A stretch of DNA of 64,000 nucleotides from Psychrobacillus sp044762745 (GCF_044762745.1 NZ_JBIWEX010000006.1:136731-200730), one strand, 5' to 3'. Counted from the stretch's first letter, positions 43,128 through 53,180 are shown. The notes: a model not told the origin generated them from the sequence alone. Made by a program: numbers and translations.

Positions 43128-43628
43128 ATGAGCAAAGCAATTGAAACAAAAAAAGTGCAAGTTCAAGATATTGCAGAAAAGTTTAAAGCTGCCGCTTCTG
43201 TAGTAGTAGTTGATTACCGTGGTTTAAACGTTGCGCAAGTAACAGAATTACGTAAACAACTTCGCGAAGCTGGTGTGGAATTCAAAGTTTACAAAAACTC
43301 ACTTACACGCCGTGCTACGGAAGTAGTTGGAGTTGACGGGATTAATGAACATCTTGTTGGTCCAAACGCAGTTGCATTTTCTAACGAAGATGTAATAGCA
43401 CCTGCAAAAATCATTAATGATTTTGCTAAAAAGAACGAACAGCTTGAAATCAAAGCTGGTATTATCGAAGGAGCAGTAGCATCTGCTGAAGAAGTGAAGG
43501 CATTAGCAGAACTTCCATCACGCGAAGGACTTCTTTCTATGCTTCTTTCAGTACTTCAAGCTCCAATGCGCAACTTTGCGCTTGCAACAAAAGCTGTTGC
43601 AGAACAAAAAGAAGAACAAGGCGCATAA
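43128..43628 (+). CDS. rplJ: 50S ribosomal protein L10
   Basis: 166 residues from ATG 43128, with TAGGAGGTG upstream. The core VVVVDYRGLNVAQVTELRKQLREAGVEFKVYKN is diagnostic. The C-terminal helix (LLSVLQAPMRNFALATKAVAEQ) binds L7/L12 dimers. The same frame is open further upstream through the leader, but that part is regulatory RNA. Confidence 0.97.
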   Translation: MSKAIETKKVQVQDIAEKFKAAASVVVVDYRGLNVAQVTELRKQLREAGVEFKVYKNSLTRRATEVVGVDGINEHLVGPNAVAFSNEDVIAPAKIINDFAKKNEQLEIKAGIIEGAVASAEEVKALAELPSREGLLSMLLSVLQAPMRNFALATKAVAEQKEEQGA

Positions 43629-43700
43629 TTCATTACGCGGCGTAAGAAGAAAAAAACGGCGAACAGCCTAAAAATTATCCAATTATAGGAGGAAATTATA

Positions 43701-44063
43701 ATGAACAACGAGCAAATCTTAGAAGCTATCAAATCAATGACAGTTCTTGAATTAAACGACTTAGTAAAAGCAATTGAAGAAGAATTCGGTGTAACAGCAG
43801 CTGCTCCAGTAGCAGTAGTTGCAGGTGGCGGTGCTGCTGCAGCTGAAGAAAAAACTGATTTTGACGTAATCCTTGCATCTGCAGGCGATCAAAAAATCAA
43901 AGTAATCAAAGTAGTTCGTGAAATCACTGGTCTTGGTTTGAAAGAAGCTAAAGAATTAGTTGACAACGCTCCAAAACCACTTAAAGAAGGCGTTTCTAAA
44001 GATGAAGCAGAAGCTTTCAAAGCTCAACTTGAAGAAGTTGGCGCAGGCGTAGAAGTTAAGTAA
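43701..44063 (+). CDS. rplL: 50S ribosomal protein L7/L12
   Basis: 120 residues. The N-terminal dimerization helices, an Ala/Gly-rich hinge (AAAPVAVVAGGGAAAAEEK) and the C-terminal factor-binding domain (KIKVIKVVREITGLGLKEAKELVD) are all seen. It recruits translation GTPases. Codon use is strongly biased, as in highly expressed genes. Terminator just after. Confidence 0.97.
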   Translation: MNNEQILEAIKSMTVLELNDLVKAIEEEFGVTAAAPVAVVAGGGAAAAEEKTDFDVILASAGDQKIKVIKVVREITGLGLKEAKELVDNAPKPLKEGVSKDEAEAFKAQLEEVGAGVEVK

Positions 44064-44081
44064 TTTTTGTACAGCATGAAG

Positions 44082-44114
44082 AAAAAAGCTCGTCAGTAAA
44101 CGACGGGCTTTTCT
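44082..44114 (+). terminator. Terminator after rplL
   Basis: AAGCTCGTC pairs with GACGGGCTT (one G-U pair). TTCTTC follows. Confidence 0.8.
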
Positions 44115-44140
44115 TCGTATGTATTGTGGAGGGTTATTCG

Positions 44141-44743
44141 GTGTCTGATCATTATTATTCTAGAAAACCTCAAACGGAAAGTAAACCACGTCATTGGAAT
44201 TTTACATTGCTCGGTCATAATTTTCGATTTGAAACAGATGCTGGTGTATTTAGTAAGAGCGAAGTAGATTTTGGCTCCCGTGTATTAATCGATGCTTTTG
44301 AAGTGCCTGATCAAGAAGGCGACTTTTTAGATGTAGGGTGTGGATATGGGCCGATAGGTCTTTCCATTGCAAAAGCAAATGAAGAAAGAACAGTTCATTT
44401 AGTAGATGTAAACACACGTGCAATCCAACTTGCAGAAAAAAATGCTGCTGCTAACGGGATACAAAATGTACGAATCTATGAAAGTGATGGGTTGTCAGCA
44501 GTTACTACTGCAAACTTTGCGGCTATTATAACTAATCCACCGATTCGCGCTGGAAAAGAAACTATTTTTCGTTTTTACAAAGAGTCCTATGAGAAGTTGG
44601 TTTCAAAGGGAGAATTGTGGGTTGTGATTCAAAAGAAACAAGGGGCACCATCTACTTTTAGCTATTTAGAAGAGATTTTTGGTCAAGTGGAAGTTGTAGA
44701 TAAAGCAAAAGGCTACTGGATTATAAAAGCTACAAAAGATTGA
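44141..44743 (+). CDS. ybxB: RsmC-like rRNA (guanine-N2) methyltransferase YbxB
   Basis: 200 residues. An AdoMet-dependent fold is shown by FLDVGCGYGPIGLSIAKAN (motif I), and the base-methylation NPPI motif lies in ITNPPIRAGK. The family is annotated as 16S rRNA m2G methyltransferase; the exact target is inferred. GTG 44141 is selected because GGAGGG (44128-44133) lies 7 bases before. The gene lies between rplL and rpoB as in B. subtilis. Confidence 0.9.
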   Translation: MSDHYYSRKPQTESKPRHWNFTLLGHNFRFETDAGVFSKSEVDFGSRVLIDAFEVPDQEGDFLDVGCGYGPIGLSIAKANEERTVHLVDVNTRAIQLAEKNAAANGIQNVRIYESDGLSAVTTANFAAIITNPPIRAGKETIFRFYKESYEKLVSKGELWVVIQKKQGAPSTFSYLEEIFGQVEVVDKAKGYWIIKATKD

Positions 44744-44744
44744 C

Positions 44745-44771
44745 TTGACAAAATCGCTATGATATTATAAT
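44745..44771 (+). promoter_or_regulatory. Promoter before rpoB
   Basis: TTGACA (44745-44750) and TATAAT (44766-44771) lie 15 bases apart. A TTGACT five bases upstream offers another -35. Which is used is unclear. Confidence 0.6.
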
Positions 44772-44789
44772 AAAATGCAAAAATATTAT

Positions 44790-44905
44790 TTTGAGGACGT
44801 ATGCCCTTTTGAATAAAATTTATTAAAAATGGGTATACTGGCCGAGAAAAAGTTTGGTTAATCGAAAAATGAGCTCTTATTAAGAACTCGTTTTCTTTTT
44901 GTCTT
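44790..44905 (+). promoter_or_regulatory. rpoB leader with attenuator-like hairpins
   Basis: TATGCCC can pair with GGGTATA across the leader. Next, GAGCTCTT/AAGAACTC with one mismatch is followed by TTTTCTTTTTG, which looks like a terminator before rpoB. This fits partial attenuation between the ribosomal genes and rpoBC. Confidence 0.6.
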
Positions 44906-44972
44906 TCGATATCATACACCAAAATGTATCTATCGAAAAGACCTATTATCGCTTTATTGAGGGGTGAATGAG

Positions 44973-47900
44973 TTGACAGGTCAACTAGTTCAGTACGGAC
45001 AACACCGCCAGCGCAGAAGTTTTGCGCGTATTAGTGAGGTGCTAGAACTTCCGAATCTAATCGAAATTCAAACAGCATCTTACGAATGGTTCCTTGAAGA
45101 AGGTTTACGTGAAATGTTTAAAGATATTTCACCAATCGAGGACTTTACAGGCAATCTATCACTTGAATTTGTCGACTATAGTTTAAACGAACCGAAATAT
45201 TCCGTCGACGAATCGAAAGAACGTGACGCAACATATGCGGCACCACTGCGCGTAAAAGTGCGTCTCCACAACAAAGAAACGGACGAAGTGAAAGAACAAG
45301 ACGTCTTTATGGGTGACTTCCCACTGATGACAGAAACAGGTACTTTCGTAATTAATGGTGCTGAGCGCGTTATCGTATCTCAGTTAGTCCGTTCACCAAG
45401 TGTTTACTTCCATGACAAAACAGACAAAAACGGTAAAAAAGGTTTCGGGGCAACTGTAATCCCAAACCGCGGTGCATGGCTAGAATATGAAATTGATGCA
45501 AAAGACGTAGTGTACGTCCGTATCGATCGCACACGTAAATTACCAGTGACTGTTTTACTTCGCGCATTAGGCTTTGGATCCGATCAAGAAATCATCGATT
45601 TAATCGGTGACAATGAATATTTACGTAATACGCTTGAAAAAGATAACACGGAAACGTCTGAAAAAGCGTTACTGGAAATCTATGAGCGTTTGCGCCCTGG
45701 TGAACCACCAACAGTTGAAAGTGCAAAGAGCTTATTATACTCTCGCTTTTTTGACCCAAAACGCTATGATCTAGCAAATGTTGGTCGTTACAAAATGAAT
45801 AAAAAACTGCATATAAAAAATCGCTTGTTCAATCAAACAGTTGCAGAAACGTTAGTCGATCCAGAAACGGGTGAGATATTAGTAGAAGCTGGTACACTTA
45901 TTGATCGTCGTGTACTAGATAAACTGATTCCTCATTTGGAAAATGGAATTGGCTTCAAAACATTATCCCAAGTTGGTGGTGTTTTAGAAGATGACATTAC
46001 GATTCAGTCGATTAAAATATTTGCACCAAATGATGAAGAACAAAAAGAAATTAATGTAATTAGCAATGCGTATGTGGAAAACGAAGTGAAAAACATTACG
46101 CCTGCTGATATTGTTTCTTCTATTGGTTATTTCTTTAACTTATTATTTAATGTTGGAAACACAGATGATATTGATCATCTTGGTAACCGTCGTTTACGTT
46201 CAGTTGGAGAATTACTACAAAACCAATTCCGTATTGGGCTTTCTCGTATGGAGCGTGTGGTGCGTGAACGTATGTCTATTAACGACACACAATCAATCGT
46301 ACCTCAACAATTGATTAATATTCGACCAGTTATTGCATCTATTAAAGAATTCTTTGGTAGCTCGCAATTATCTCAATTCATGGACCAAACAAACCCACTT
46401 GCTGAACTTACGCACAAACGTCGTCTGTCAGCGCTTGGACCCGGTGGTTTAACACGTGAGCGTGCTGGTTTTGAAGTACGTGACGTTCACTATTCTCACT
46501 ATGGTCGTATGTGTCCAATCGAAACACCAGAGGGTCCGAACATTGGACTTATTAACTCACTTTCAAGCTTTGCCAAAGTGAATAAATTTGGATTTATTGA
46601 AACACCGTATCGCCGAGTTGACCCAGAAACAGGCTTAGTAACGATGCGCATTGACTATTTAACTGCCGATGAAGAGGATAACTACGTCGTAGCACAAGCA
46701 AACTCTCCATTATCAGATGAAGGTGCGTTTTTAAACGACGAAGTAGTAGGTCGTTTCCGAGGAGATAATACGGTATTTAGAAAAGAACAAGTAGATTACA
46801 TGGACGTTTCACCAAAACAAGTTGTTTCTGCAGCAACGGCATGTATCCCATTCTTAGAAAATGATGACTCGAACCGTGCATTAATGGGAGCGAACATGCA
46901 ACGTCAAGCTGTTCCACTATTAAATCCGGAAGCTCCGTTTGTTGGAACTGGTATGGAACATGTAAATGCACGTGATTCTGGAGCTGCTGTTATTGCGAAG
47001 TATCACGGAATCGTAGAGCATGTAGAAGCGAAAGAAATTCGTGTGCGACGTATCGAAGAGGTAGATGGAAAAGAAGTGAAAGGTGATTTAACTTCTTATA
47101 AAATCCATAAATTCGAACGATCTAACCACGGAACATCTATAAACCAACGTCCAATTGTTAAAATTGGAGATCGAGTAAAACCACTTGATATTCTTGCAGA
47201 TGGGCCATCTATGGAACAAGGAGAGCTTGCTCTAGGGCGTAACGTGCTAGTGGCCTTCATGACATGGGATGGGTACAACTACGAGGATGCTGTCATTATG
47301 AGCGAACGCCTTGTGAAAGATGATGTATATACTTCTGTGCATATTGAAGAATACGAGTCAGAATCACGAGACACGAAACTTGGGCCAGAAGAAATCACAA
47401 GAGACATTCCAAACGTCGGAGAAGATGCACTACGCAACTTAGACGATCGCGGGATTATCCGAGTAGGTGCAGAAGTACGTGATGGCGATATTTTAGTTGG
47501 TAAAGTAACACCTAAGGGAGTTACAGAACTTACTGCTGAAGAACGTCTACTACATGCAATTTTTGGTGAAAAAGCACGTGAAGTTCGTGATACATCACTA
47601 CGTGTGCCTCATGGTGCTGGTGGGATTGTATTAGATGTAAAAGTCTTTAATCGCGAAGATGGCGATGAATTATCTCCAGGTGTTAACCAATTAGTTCGTG
47701 CTTATATCGTTCAAAAACGTAAAATCTCCGTTGGGGATAAAATGGCCGGACGTCACGGTAACAAAGGGGTTATCTCACGAATTCTTCCAGAAGAAGATAT
47801 GCCATTCCTCCCAGACGGCACACCAGTTGACATCATGTTAAACCCACTTGGTGTACCATCACGTATGAACATTGGGCAAGTATTAGAGCTACACTTAGGT

Positions 47901-48527
47901 ATGGCTTCTAGGTTGCTTGGAGTTCATATGGCATCACCAGTATTTGATGGTGCCAACGAAGAAGATGTGTGGACCACAATGGAAGAAGCAGGTCTAAACC
48001 GAGATGGTAAAACCACTTTATATGATGGGCGTTCAGGTGAACCATTCGATAACCGCGTTTCTGTTGGGGTTATGTATATGATTAAACTTGCCCACATGGT
48101 AGATGATAAGTTACATGCTCGCTCAACTGGACCTTACTCACTCGTTACGCAACAGCCTCTTGGAGGGAAAGCGCAATTTGGTGGACAACGTTTCGGAGAG
48201 ATGGAAGTATGGGCACTAGAAGCATACGGTGCGGCTTATACATTACAAGAAATTTTAACTGTTAAATCCGATGACGTTGTGGGACGTGTAAAAACGTACG
48301 AAGCAATCGTTAAAGGAGAAAGCGTACCAGAACCTGGTGTTCCGGAATCATTCAAAGTATTGATCAAGGAATTACAAAGTTTAGGTATGGACGTTAAAAT
48401 GTTAACAATTGACGAAGAAGAAATTGAACTTCGTGATTTAGATGAAGATGACGATATCCCAGCAGCGGATGCCCTTGGAATTTTGCCACAAGCGAATGAA
48501 GAGGAACCAGTCGGAACTGTGGAATAA
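44973..48527 (+). CDS. rpoB: DNA-directed RNA polymerase subunit beta
   Basis: 1184 residues from TTG 44973, giving the family start MTGQLVQYGQHRQRRSF; GAGGGGTGA is upstream. The same TTG start occurs in B. subtilis. The rifampicin region (about 460-490) reads FGSSQLSQFMDQTNPLAEL followed by THKRRLSAL, with wild-type Q468, D471, H481, R484 and S486. No resistance change is visible. The C-terminus is acidic (DEEEIELRDLDEDDD). Confidence 0.98.
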   Translation: MTGQLVQYGQHRQRRSFARISEVLELPNLIEIQTASYEWFLEEGLREMFKDISPIEDFTGNLSLEFVDYSLNEPKYSVDESKERDATYAAPLRVKVRLHNKETDEVKEQDVFMGDFPLMTETGTFVINGAERVIVSQLVRSPSVYFHDKTDKNGKKGFGATVIPNRGAWLEYEIDAKDVVYVRIDRTRKLPVTVLLRALGFGSDQEIIDLIGDNEYLRNTLEKDNTETSEKALLEIYERLRPGEPPTVESAKSLLYSRFFDPKRYDLANVGRYKMNKKLHIKNRLFNQTVAETLVDPETGEILVEAGTLIDRRVLDKLIPHLENGIGFKTLSQVGGVLEDDITIQSIKIFAPNDEEQKEINVISNAYVENEVKNITPADIVSSIGYFFNLLFNVGNTDDIDHLGNRRLRSVGELLQNQFRIGLSRMERVVRERMSINDTQSIVPQQLINIRPVIASIKEFFGSSQLSQFMDQTNPLAELTHKRRLSALGPGGLTRERAGFEVRDVHYSHYGRMCPIETPEGPNIGLINSLSSFAKVNKFGFIETPYRRVDPETGLVTMRIDYLTADEEDNYVVAQANSPLSDEGAFLNDEVVGRFRGDNTVFRKEQVDYMDVSPKQVVSAATACIPFLENDDSNRALMGANMQRQAVPLLNPEAPFVGTGMEHVNARDSGAAVIAKYHGIVEHVEAKEIRVRRIEEVDGKEVKGDLTSYKIHKFERSNHGTSINQRPIVKIGDRVKPLDILADGPSMEQGELALGRNVLVAFMTWDGYNYEDAVIMSERLVKDDVYTSVHIEEYESESRDTKLGPEEITRDIPNVGEDALRNLDDRGIIRVGAEVRDGDILVGKVTPKGVTELTAEERLLHAIFGEKAREVRDTSLRVPHGAGGIVLDVKVFNREDGDELSPGVNQLVRAYIVQKRKISVGDKMAGRHGNKGVISRILPEEDMPFLPDGTPVDIMLNPLGVPSRMNIGQVLELHLGMASRLLGVHMASPVFDGANEEDVWTTMEEAGLNRDGKTTLYDGRSGEPFDNRVSVGVMYMIKLAHMVDDKLHARSTGPYSLVTQQPLGGKAQFGGQRFGEMEVWALEAYGAAYTLQEILTVKSDDVVGRVKTYEAIVKGESVPEPGVPESFKVLIKELQSLGMDVKMLTIDEEEIELRDLDEDDDIPAADALGILPQANEEEPVGTVE

Positions 48528-48537
48528 AAAATAAAAA

Positions 48538-48560
48538 TCGGACAGGTGATACCTGTCCGA
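48538..48560 (+). repeat. Perfect 10-bp hairpin between rpoB and rpoC
   Basis: TCGGACAGGT pairs with ACCTGTCCGA around GAT. There is no T-run (ATTTCCG follows), so it is more likely an mRNA processing or stabilising structure than a terminator. Confidence 0.8.
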
Positions 48561-48640
48561 ATTTCCGTATAAAATTGCATAATGCAGAGCTACTTGGAAA
48601 GTCTTTTTAAAAGACACAAGACTAAAGGGAGGTAGGCTCC

Positions 48641-51600
48641 TTGATAGACGTTAATAATTTTGAGTATATGAAAATAGGTTTAGCTTCACCTGATAAAATC
48701 CGTTCATGGTCTTATGGAGAAGTAAAAAAACCAGAAACGATTAACTATCGTACATTAAAACCAGAAAAAGATGGTTTATTCTGTGAGCGTATTTTCGGTC
48801 CTACAAAAGACTGGGAATGTCACTGTGGTAAATACAAACGTGTTCGATATAAAGGTGTCGTTTGTGATCGATGTGGAGTAGAAGTTACACGTGCGAAAGT
48901 TCGTCGTGAACGTATGGGTCATATCGAATTAGCTGCACCAGTATCACATATTTGGTATTTCAAAGGTATTCCAAGTCGTATGGGTCTACTTTTGGATATG
49001 TCTCCTAGATCACTCGAAGAAGTAATTTATTTTGCTTCTTATGTAGTTATCGAGCCAGCAGATACACCACTTGAAAAGAAACAATTACTTTCTGAAAAAG
49101 AATACCGTGCATACCGTGATAAATTTGGTACTAAGTTCCAAGCTGCTATGGGTGCGGAAGCTATAAAACGTCTACTTCAAGAAATTGATTTAGAAAGTGA
49201 AACAGAAAGCTTAAAAGAAGAGTTAAAAACAGCACAAGGACAACGTCGTACACGTGCGATTAAACGTTTAGAAGTAGTTGAATCATTCCGTAACTCAGGA
49301 AACAAACCTGACTGGATGATTTTAGATGTACTTCCGGTAATCCCACCAGAATTACGCCCAATGGTTCAACTAGACGGAGGCCGTTTTGCTACTTCCGATC
49401 TAAATGATTTGTATCGTCGTGTTATTAACCGTAACAACCGTTTAAAACGTTTATTAGACCTTGGTGCTCCTAGCATTATTGTTCAAAATGAAAAACGTAT
49501 GTTACAAGAAGCGGTTGATGCTTTGATTGATAATGGTCGTCGTGGCCGCCCAGTTACTGGTCCAGGTAACCGTCCATTAAAATCACTATCCCATATGCTG
49601 AAAGGGAAACAAGGGCGTTTCCGTCAAAACTTACTTGGTAAACGTGTAGACTATTCTGGTCGTTCCGTTATCGTAGTAGGACCAAACTTAAAAATGTATC
49701 AATGTGGACTTCCAAAAGAAATGGCCATTGAGTTATTCAAACCATTTGTGATGAAAGAACTTGTTGAACGTGGGTTAGCTCATAACATTAAGAGTGCGAA
49801 ACGTAAAATTGAACGTATGCACGCAGAAGTTTGGGATGTACTAGAAGAGGTTATTAAGGAGCATCCGGTTTTATTAAACCGCGCACCTACTCTTCACCGC
49901 CTAGGTATCCAAGCATTCGAACCGACATTAGTAGAAGGTCGTGCAATTCGTCTTCATCCATTAGTATGTACAGCTTATAACGCTGACTTCGATGGTGACC
50001 AAATGGCCGTTCACGTTCCTCTATCTGCAGAAGCACAAGCAGAAGCGCGTCTATTAATGCTTGCAGCACAAAACATTCTAAACCCGAAAGACGGAAAACC
50101 AGTTGTTACACCTTCCCAAGATATGGTTTTAGGAAACTATTACTTAACGCTTGAACGTAAAGGGGCAACAGGAGAAGGTACTACGTTCTACGGTCCAGAA
50201 GAAGTGCTAATTGCTTACAATACGGGGCATGTTCATTTGCATACGCGTATCGCGATTGCAGCAGGTTCCTTAAATAACCAAACATTTACGGAAGAACAAA
50301 ACAAGATGTTATTGTTAACAACTGTAGGTAAAGTAATTTTCAATGAAATACTACCAGAAACGTTCCCGTATATTAATGAACCAACGGATTTCAACTTACA
50401 AATTGAAACTCCTGAAAAATATTTTGTCTCTACAACGACAGATGTGAAAAAGCATATTGAATCTATGGATCTTGTACAGCCTTTCAAGAAAAAAATTCTT
50501 GGAAATATCATTGCAGAGGTATTTAAGAATTTCCACATAACGGAAACTTCTAAAATGCTTGACCGCATGAAGGCACTTGGATTTAAATATTCTACTAAAG
50601 CAGGTATTACAATTGGTATCTCGGATATCGTCGTACTTCCTGATAAAGGTGAAATTCTAGAAGAGGCACAAGGTAAAGTAGATAAAGTAATGAAACAATT
50701 CCGCCGTGGTTTAATAACGGAAGATGAGCGTTATGCGAGCGTAATCGGACATTGGAGTAAAGCGAAAGAAGTAATTCAAGATAAGCTGATGAAAACCCTT
50801 GATAACATGAACCCAATCTTCATGATGAGTGACTCTGGTGCCCGTGGTAACGCATCTAACTTTACTCAACTTGCAGGTATGCGTGGACTTATGGCCAACC
50901 CGGCAGGACGAATTATCGAACTTCCGATCAAGTCATCTTTCCGTGAAGGGTTAACTGTACTCGAGTACTTCATTTCTACACATGGTGCTCGTAAAGGTCT
51001 TGCCGATACAGCACTTAAAACAGCCGATTCAGGTTACTTAACTCGTCGTCTAGTAGATGTTGCGCAAGATGTAATTGTTCGGGAAGACGATTGTGGAACA
51101 GACCGTGGCTTACTGATTGGCTCACTTATGGAAGGCACGGAAGTGATTGAAGAGTTTGGTGAACGTATTGTTGGTCGCCATACGAAGAAAACAATTTTCC
51201 ATCCTACTACAAATGAAGTCATCTTAGAAAAAGACGGACTAATTACACAAGACGTTGCTCGTGTTATTGAAGAAGCAGGTATCGAAGAGCTGACAATTCG
51301 TTCTGCATTCACATGTAATACAAAACATGGTGTTTGTAAGAAATGTTACGGTCTAAACTTAGCAACTGGCGATACGGTTGAAGTTGGGGAAGCAGTTGGT
51401 ATCATTGCTGCTCAATCGATCGGAGAACCAGGTACACAGTTAACGATGCGTACATTCCATACAGGTGGGGTTGCAGGAGACGATATTACACAAGGTCTTC
51501 CGCGTATCCAAGAAATCTTCGAAGCACGTAATCCAAAAGGGCAAGCTGTTATCTCAGAAATTACAGGTATTGTTACGGAAATTGATGAAATAAGAGAAGG

Positions 51601-52243
51601 CCAAAAAGAAATCACTATTCAAGGTACTGTAGAAACACGTAAATACTTAGCACCATATAATGCACGTTTAAAAGTTCATTTAAACGATGTTGTTAATCGT
51701 GGTCAAGTATTAACAGAGGGTTCTGTAGATCCGAAAGAATTGTTAAAAGTAAAAGACGTTTCGACTGTTCAAGAGTACTTGTTAAAAGAAGTACAAAAAG
51801 TTTATCGTATGCAAGGGGTAGAAATTGGGGATAAGCATATCGAAGTAATGGTACGCCAAATGCTTCGTAAAGTCCGAATTATTGAAGCGGGCGAAACGGA
51901 CCTACTTCCAGGTTCATTGCTTGATATCCACCAATTTGCTGAAGCGAACAAAGATGCTGTTTTACAAGGTAAAATTCCTGCAACTTGTCGCCCAGTAATC
52001 CTTGGTATTACAAAAGCCTCTCTTGAAACAGAATCGTTCTTATCTGCTGCATCCTTCCAAGAAACGACTCGTGTCTTAACTGACGCAGCGATTAAAGGAA
52101 AACGTGATGAATTGTTAGGATTGAAAGAGAATGTAATTATCGGCAAATTAGTTCCTGCTGGTACAGGAATGCAACGTTATCGTCAAATTCAAATTTCACC
52201 TAACGAAGCAGATGCGGAAAAACAAGCAGTAAACGCTGAGTAA
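48641..52243 (+). CDS. rpoC: DNA-directed RNA polymerase subunit beta'
   Basis: 1200 residues. The N-terminal zinc finger has CHCGKYKRVRYKGVVCDRCG, the catalytic triad is NADFDGDQ at 447-454, and a second zinc cluster is in CNTKHGVCKKCYGLN. The start is TTG at 48641 with AAGGGAGGTAGG upstream. A terminator closes the rpoBC unit. Confidence 0.98.
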   Translation: MIDVNNFEYMKIGLASPDKIRSWSYGEVKKPETINYRTLKPEKDGLFCERIFGPTKDWECHCGKYKRVRYKGVVCDRCGVEVTRAKVRRERMGHIELAAPVSHIWYFKGIPSRMGLLLDMSPRSLEEVIYFASYVVIEPADTPLEKKQLLSEKEYRAYRDKFGTKFQAAMGAEAIKRLLQEIDLESETESLKEELKTAQGQRRTRAIKRLEVVESFRNSGNKPDWMILDVLPVIPPELRPMVQLDGGRFATSDLNDLYRRVINRNNRLKRLLDLGAPSIIVQNEKRMLQEAVDALIDNGRRGRPVTGPGNRPLKSLSHMLKGKQGRFRQNLLGKRVDYSGRSVIVVGPNLKMYQCGLPKEMAIELFKPFVMKELVERGLAHNIKSAKRKIERMHAEVWDVLEEVIKEHPVLLNRAPTLHRLGIQAFEPTLVEGRAIRLHPLVCTAYNADFDGDQMAVHVPLSAEAQAEARLLMLAAQNILNPKDGKPVVTPSQDMVLGNYYLTLERKGATGEGTTFYGPEEVLIAYNTGHVHLHTRIAIAAGSLNNQTFTEEQNKMLLLTTVGKVIFNEILPETFPYINEPTDFNLQIETPEKYFVSTTTDVKKHIESMDLVQPFKKKILGNIIAEVFKNFHITETSKMLDRMKALGFKYSTKAGITIGISDIVVLPDKGEILEEAQGKVDKVMKQFRRGLITEDERYASVIGHWSKAKEVIQDKLMKTLDNMNPIFMMSDSGARGNASNFTQLAGMRGLMANPAGRIIELPIKSSFREGLTVLEYFISTHGARKGLADTALKTADSGYLTRRLVDVAQDVIVREDDCGTDRGLLIGSLMEGTEVIEEFGERIVGRHTKKTIFHPTTNEVILEKDGLITQDVARVIEEAGIEELTIRSAFTCNTKHGVCKKCYGLNLATGDTVEVGEAVGIIAAQSIGEPGTQLTMRTFHTGGVAGDDITQGLPRIQEIFEARNPKGQAVISEITGIVTEIDEIREGQKEITIQGTVETRKYLAPYNARLKVHLNDVVNRGQVLTEGSVDPKELLKVKDVSTVQEYLLKEVQKVYRMQGVEIGDKHIEVMVRQMLRKVRIIEAGETDLLPGSLLDIHQFAEANKDAVLQGKIPATCRPVILGITKASLETESFLSAASFQETTRVLTDAAIKGKRDELLGLKENVIIGKLVPAGTGMQRYRQIQISPNEADAEKQAVNAE

Positions 52244-52250
52244 GGAAATC

Positions 52251-52285
52251 ATTATTAGGGAGAACATTTTCTCCCTAATAATTTT
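52251..52285 (+). terminator. Terminator after rpoC
   Basis: ATTATTAGGGAGAA and TTCTCCCTAATAAT form a 14-bp stem, followed by TTTTC. Confidence 0.9.
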
Positions 52286-52296
52286 CATGATAAGTG

Positions 52297-52325
52297 TTGA
52301 CACTTTTTTCAAGAAATGATAATAT
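52297..52325 (+). promoter_or_regulatory. SigA promoter of the str operon
   Basis: TTGACA and TAATAT are separated by 17 bases. Confidence 0.85.
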
Positions 52326-52372
52326 ACTTAAGGTTGATAGTTATCGGACTTGTAGCTTTGGAGGATATGAAA

Positions 52373-52621
52373 ATGTCTTATGAAAAAGTAAAGCAAGCGA
52401 AAAAAACAATCATTGGTACAAAGCAAGCAGTAAAAGCAATGAAAAAAGGGCTTGTCAAAGAAGTTTATATTGCGCTTGATGTAGAAGAAAAAATCATTGA
52501 ACTAGCACGACTAACAGCAGAAGAAAACAATGTATTTATTCACTATGTTGAGTCTAAAGTAGATCTTGGTAAAGCTTGTGGAATGCGCGTAAGCGCGTCG
52601 GTAGTAGCTATTACTGTGTAA
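52373..52621 (+). CDS. rplGB: L7Ae-family K-turn RNA-binding protein YbxF
   Basis: 82 residues from ATG 52373, preceded by GGAGGATATG. The L7Ae/L30e fold is shown by VKQAKKTIIGTKQAVKAM and GKACGMRVSASVVAI. It binds kink-turn RNA; in B. subtilis it is non-essential. It sits first in the str operon, as usual. The frame upstream of 52373 includes the promoter and is not coding. Confidence 0.93.
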   Translation: MSYEKVKQAKKTIIGTKQAVKAMKKGLVKEVYIALDVEEKIIELARLTAEENNVFIHYVESKVDLGKACGMRVSASVVAITV

Positions 52622-52719
52622 CAGTTTTTGTGTAAAACACAAAAGCTTTGTTTTTACCCAAAAAATGAACCACCTGGATGTGTGGTATTAACAAGATAAA
52701 ATGAAGGGAGGAGTAATCG

Positions 52720-53139
52720 ATGCCTACAGTTAACCAATTGGTCCGTAAGCCTCGTCAATCCAAAAGCACGAAATCTAAATCACCAGCGTTAGGAAAAGGC
52801 TACAACAGCTTTAAAAAATCAGCTACGAATCTTAACTCACCTCAAAAGCGTGGGGTTTGTACTCGTGTTGGTACTATGACGCCGAAAAAACCAAACTCAG
52901 CACTTCGTAAATATGCACGTGTACGTTTAACGAATACGTTAGAGGTAAACGCATATATTCCGGGTGAAGGCCACAACCTTCAAGAACACAGTGTTGTTCT
53001 TCTTCGCGGCGGACGTGTAAAAGACTTACCAGGGGTACGTTATCATATCGTACGTGGTGCTCTTGATACTGCTGCAGTTAATGGTCGTATGCAAAGCCGT
53101 TCACTTTACGGTGCAAAACGCCCTAAAGAAAAAAAATAA
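52720..53139 (+). CDS. rpsL: 30S ribosomal protein S12
   Basis: 139 residues with the conserved TPKKPNSALRKYARVRL. The lysines linked to streptomycin sensitivity are wild type. GGGAGGAGTAA precedes the ATG. S12 shapes decoding accuracy. Confidence 0.98.
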   Translation: MPTVNQLVRKPRQSKSTKSKSPALGKGYNSFKKSATNLNSPQKRGVCTRVGTMTPKKPNSALRKYARVRLTNTLEVNAYIPGEGHNLQEHSVVLLRGGRVKDLPGVRYHIVRGALDTAAVNGRMQSRSLYGAKRPKEKK

Positions 53140-53180
53140 TTTAATCAATAATTTGACATTCGTCGAAAGGAGGAAAACAC

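Noticed and set aside
46330..46460. Possible rifampicin resistance change in rpoB
   Set aside because: All commonly altered residues in the region have the wild-type identity.
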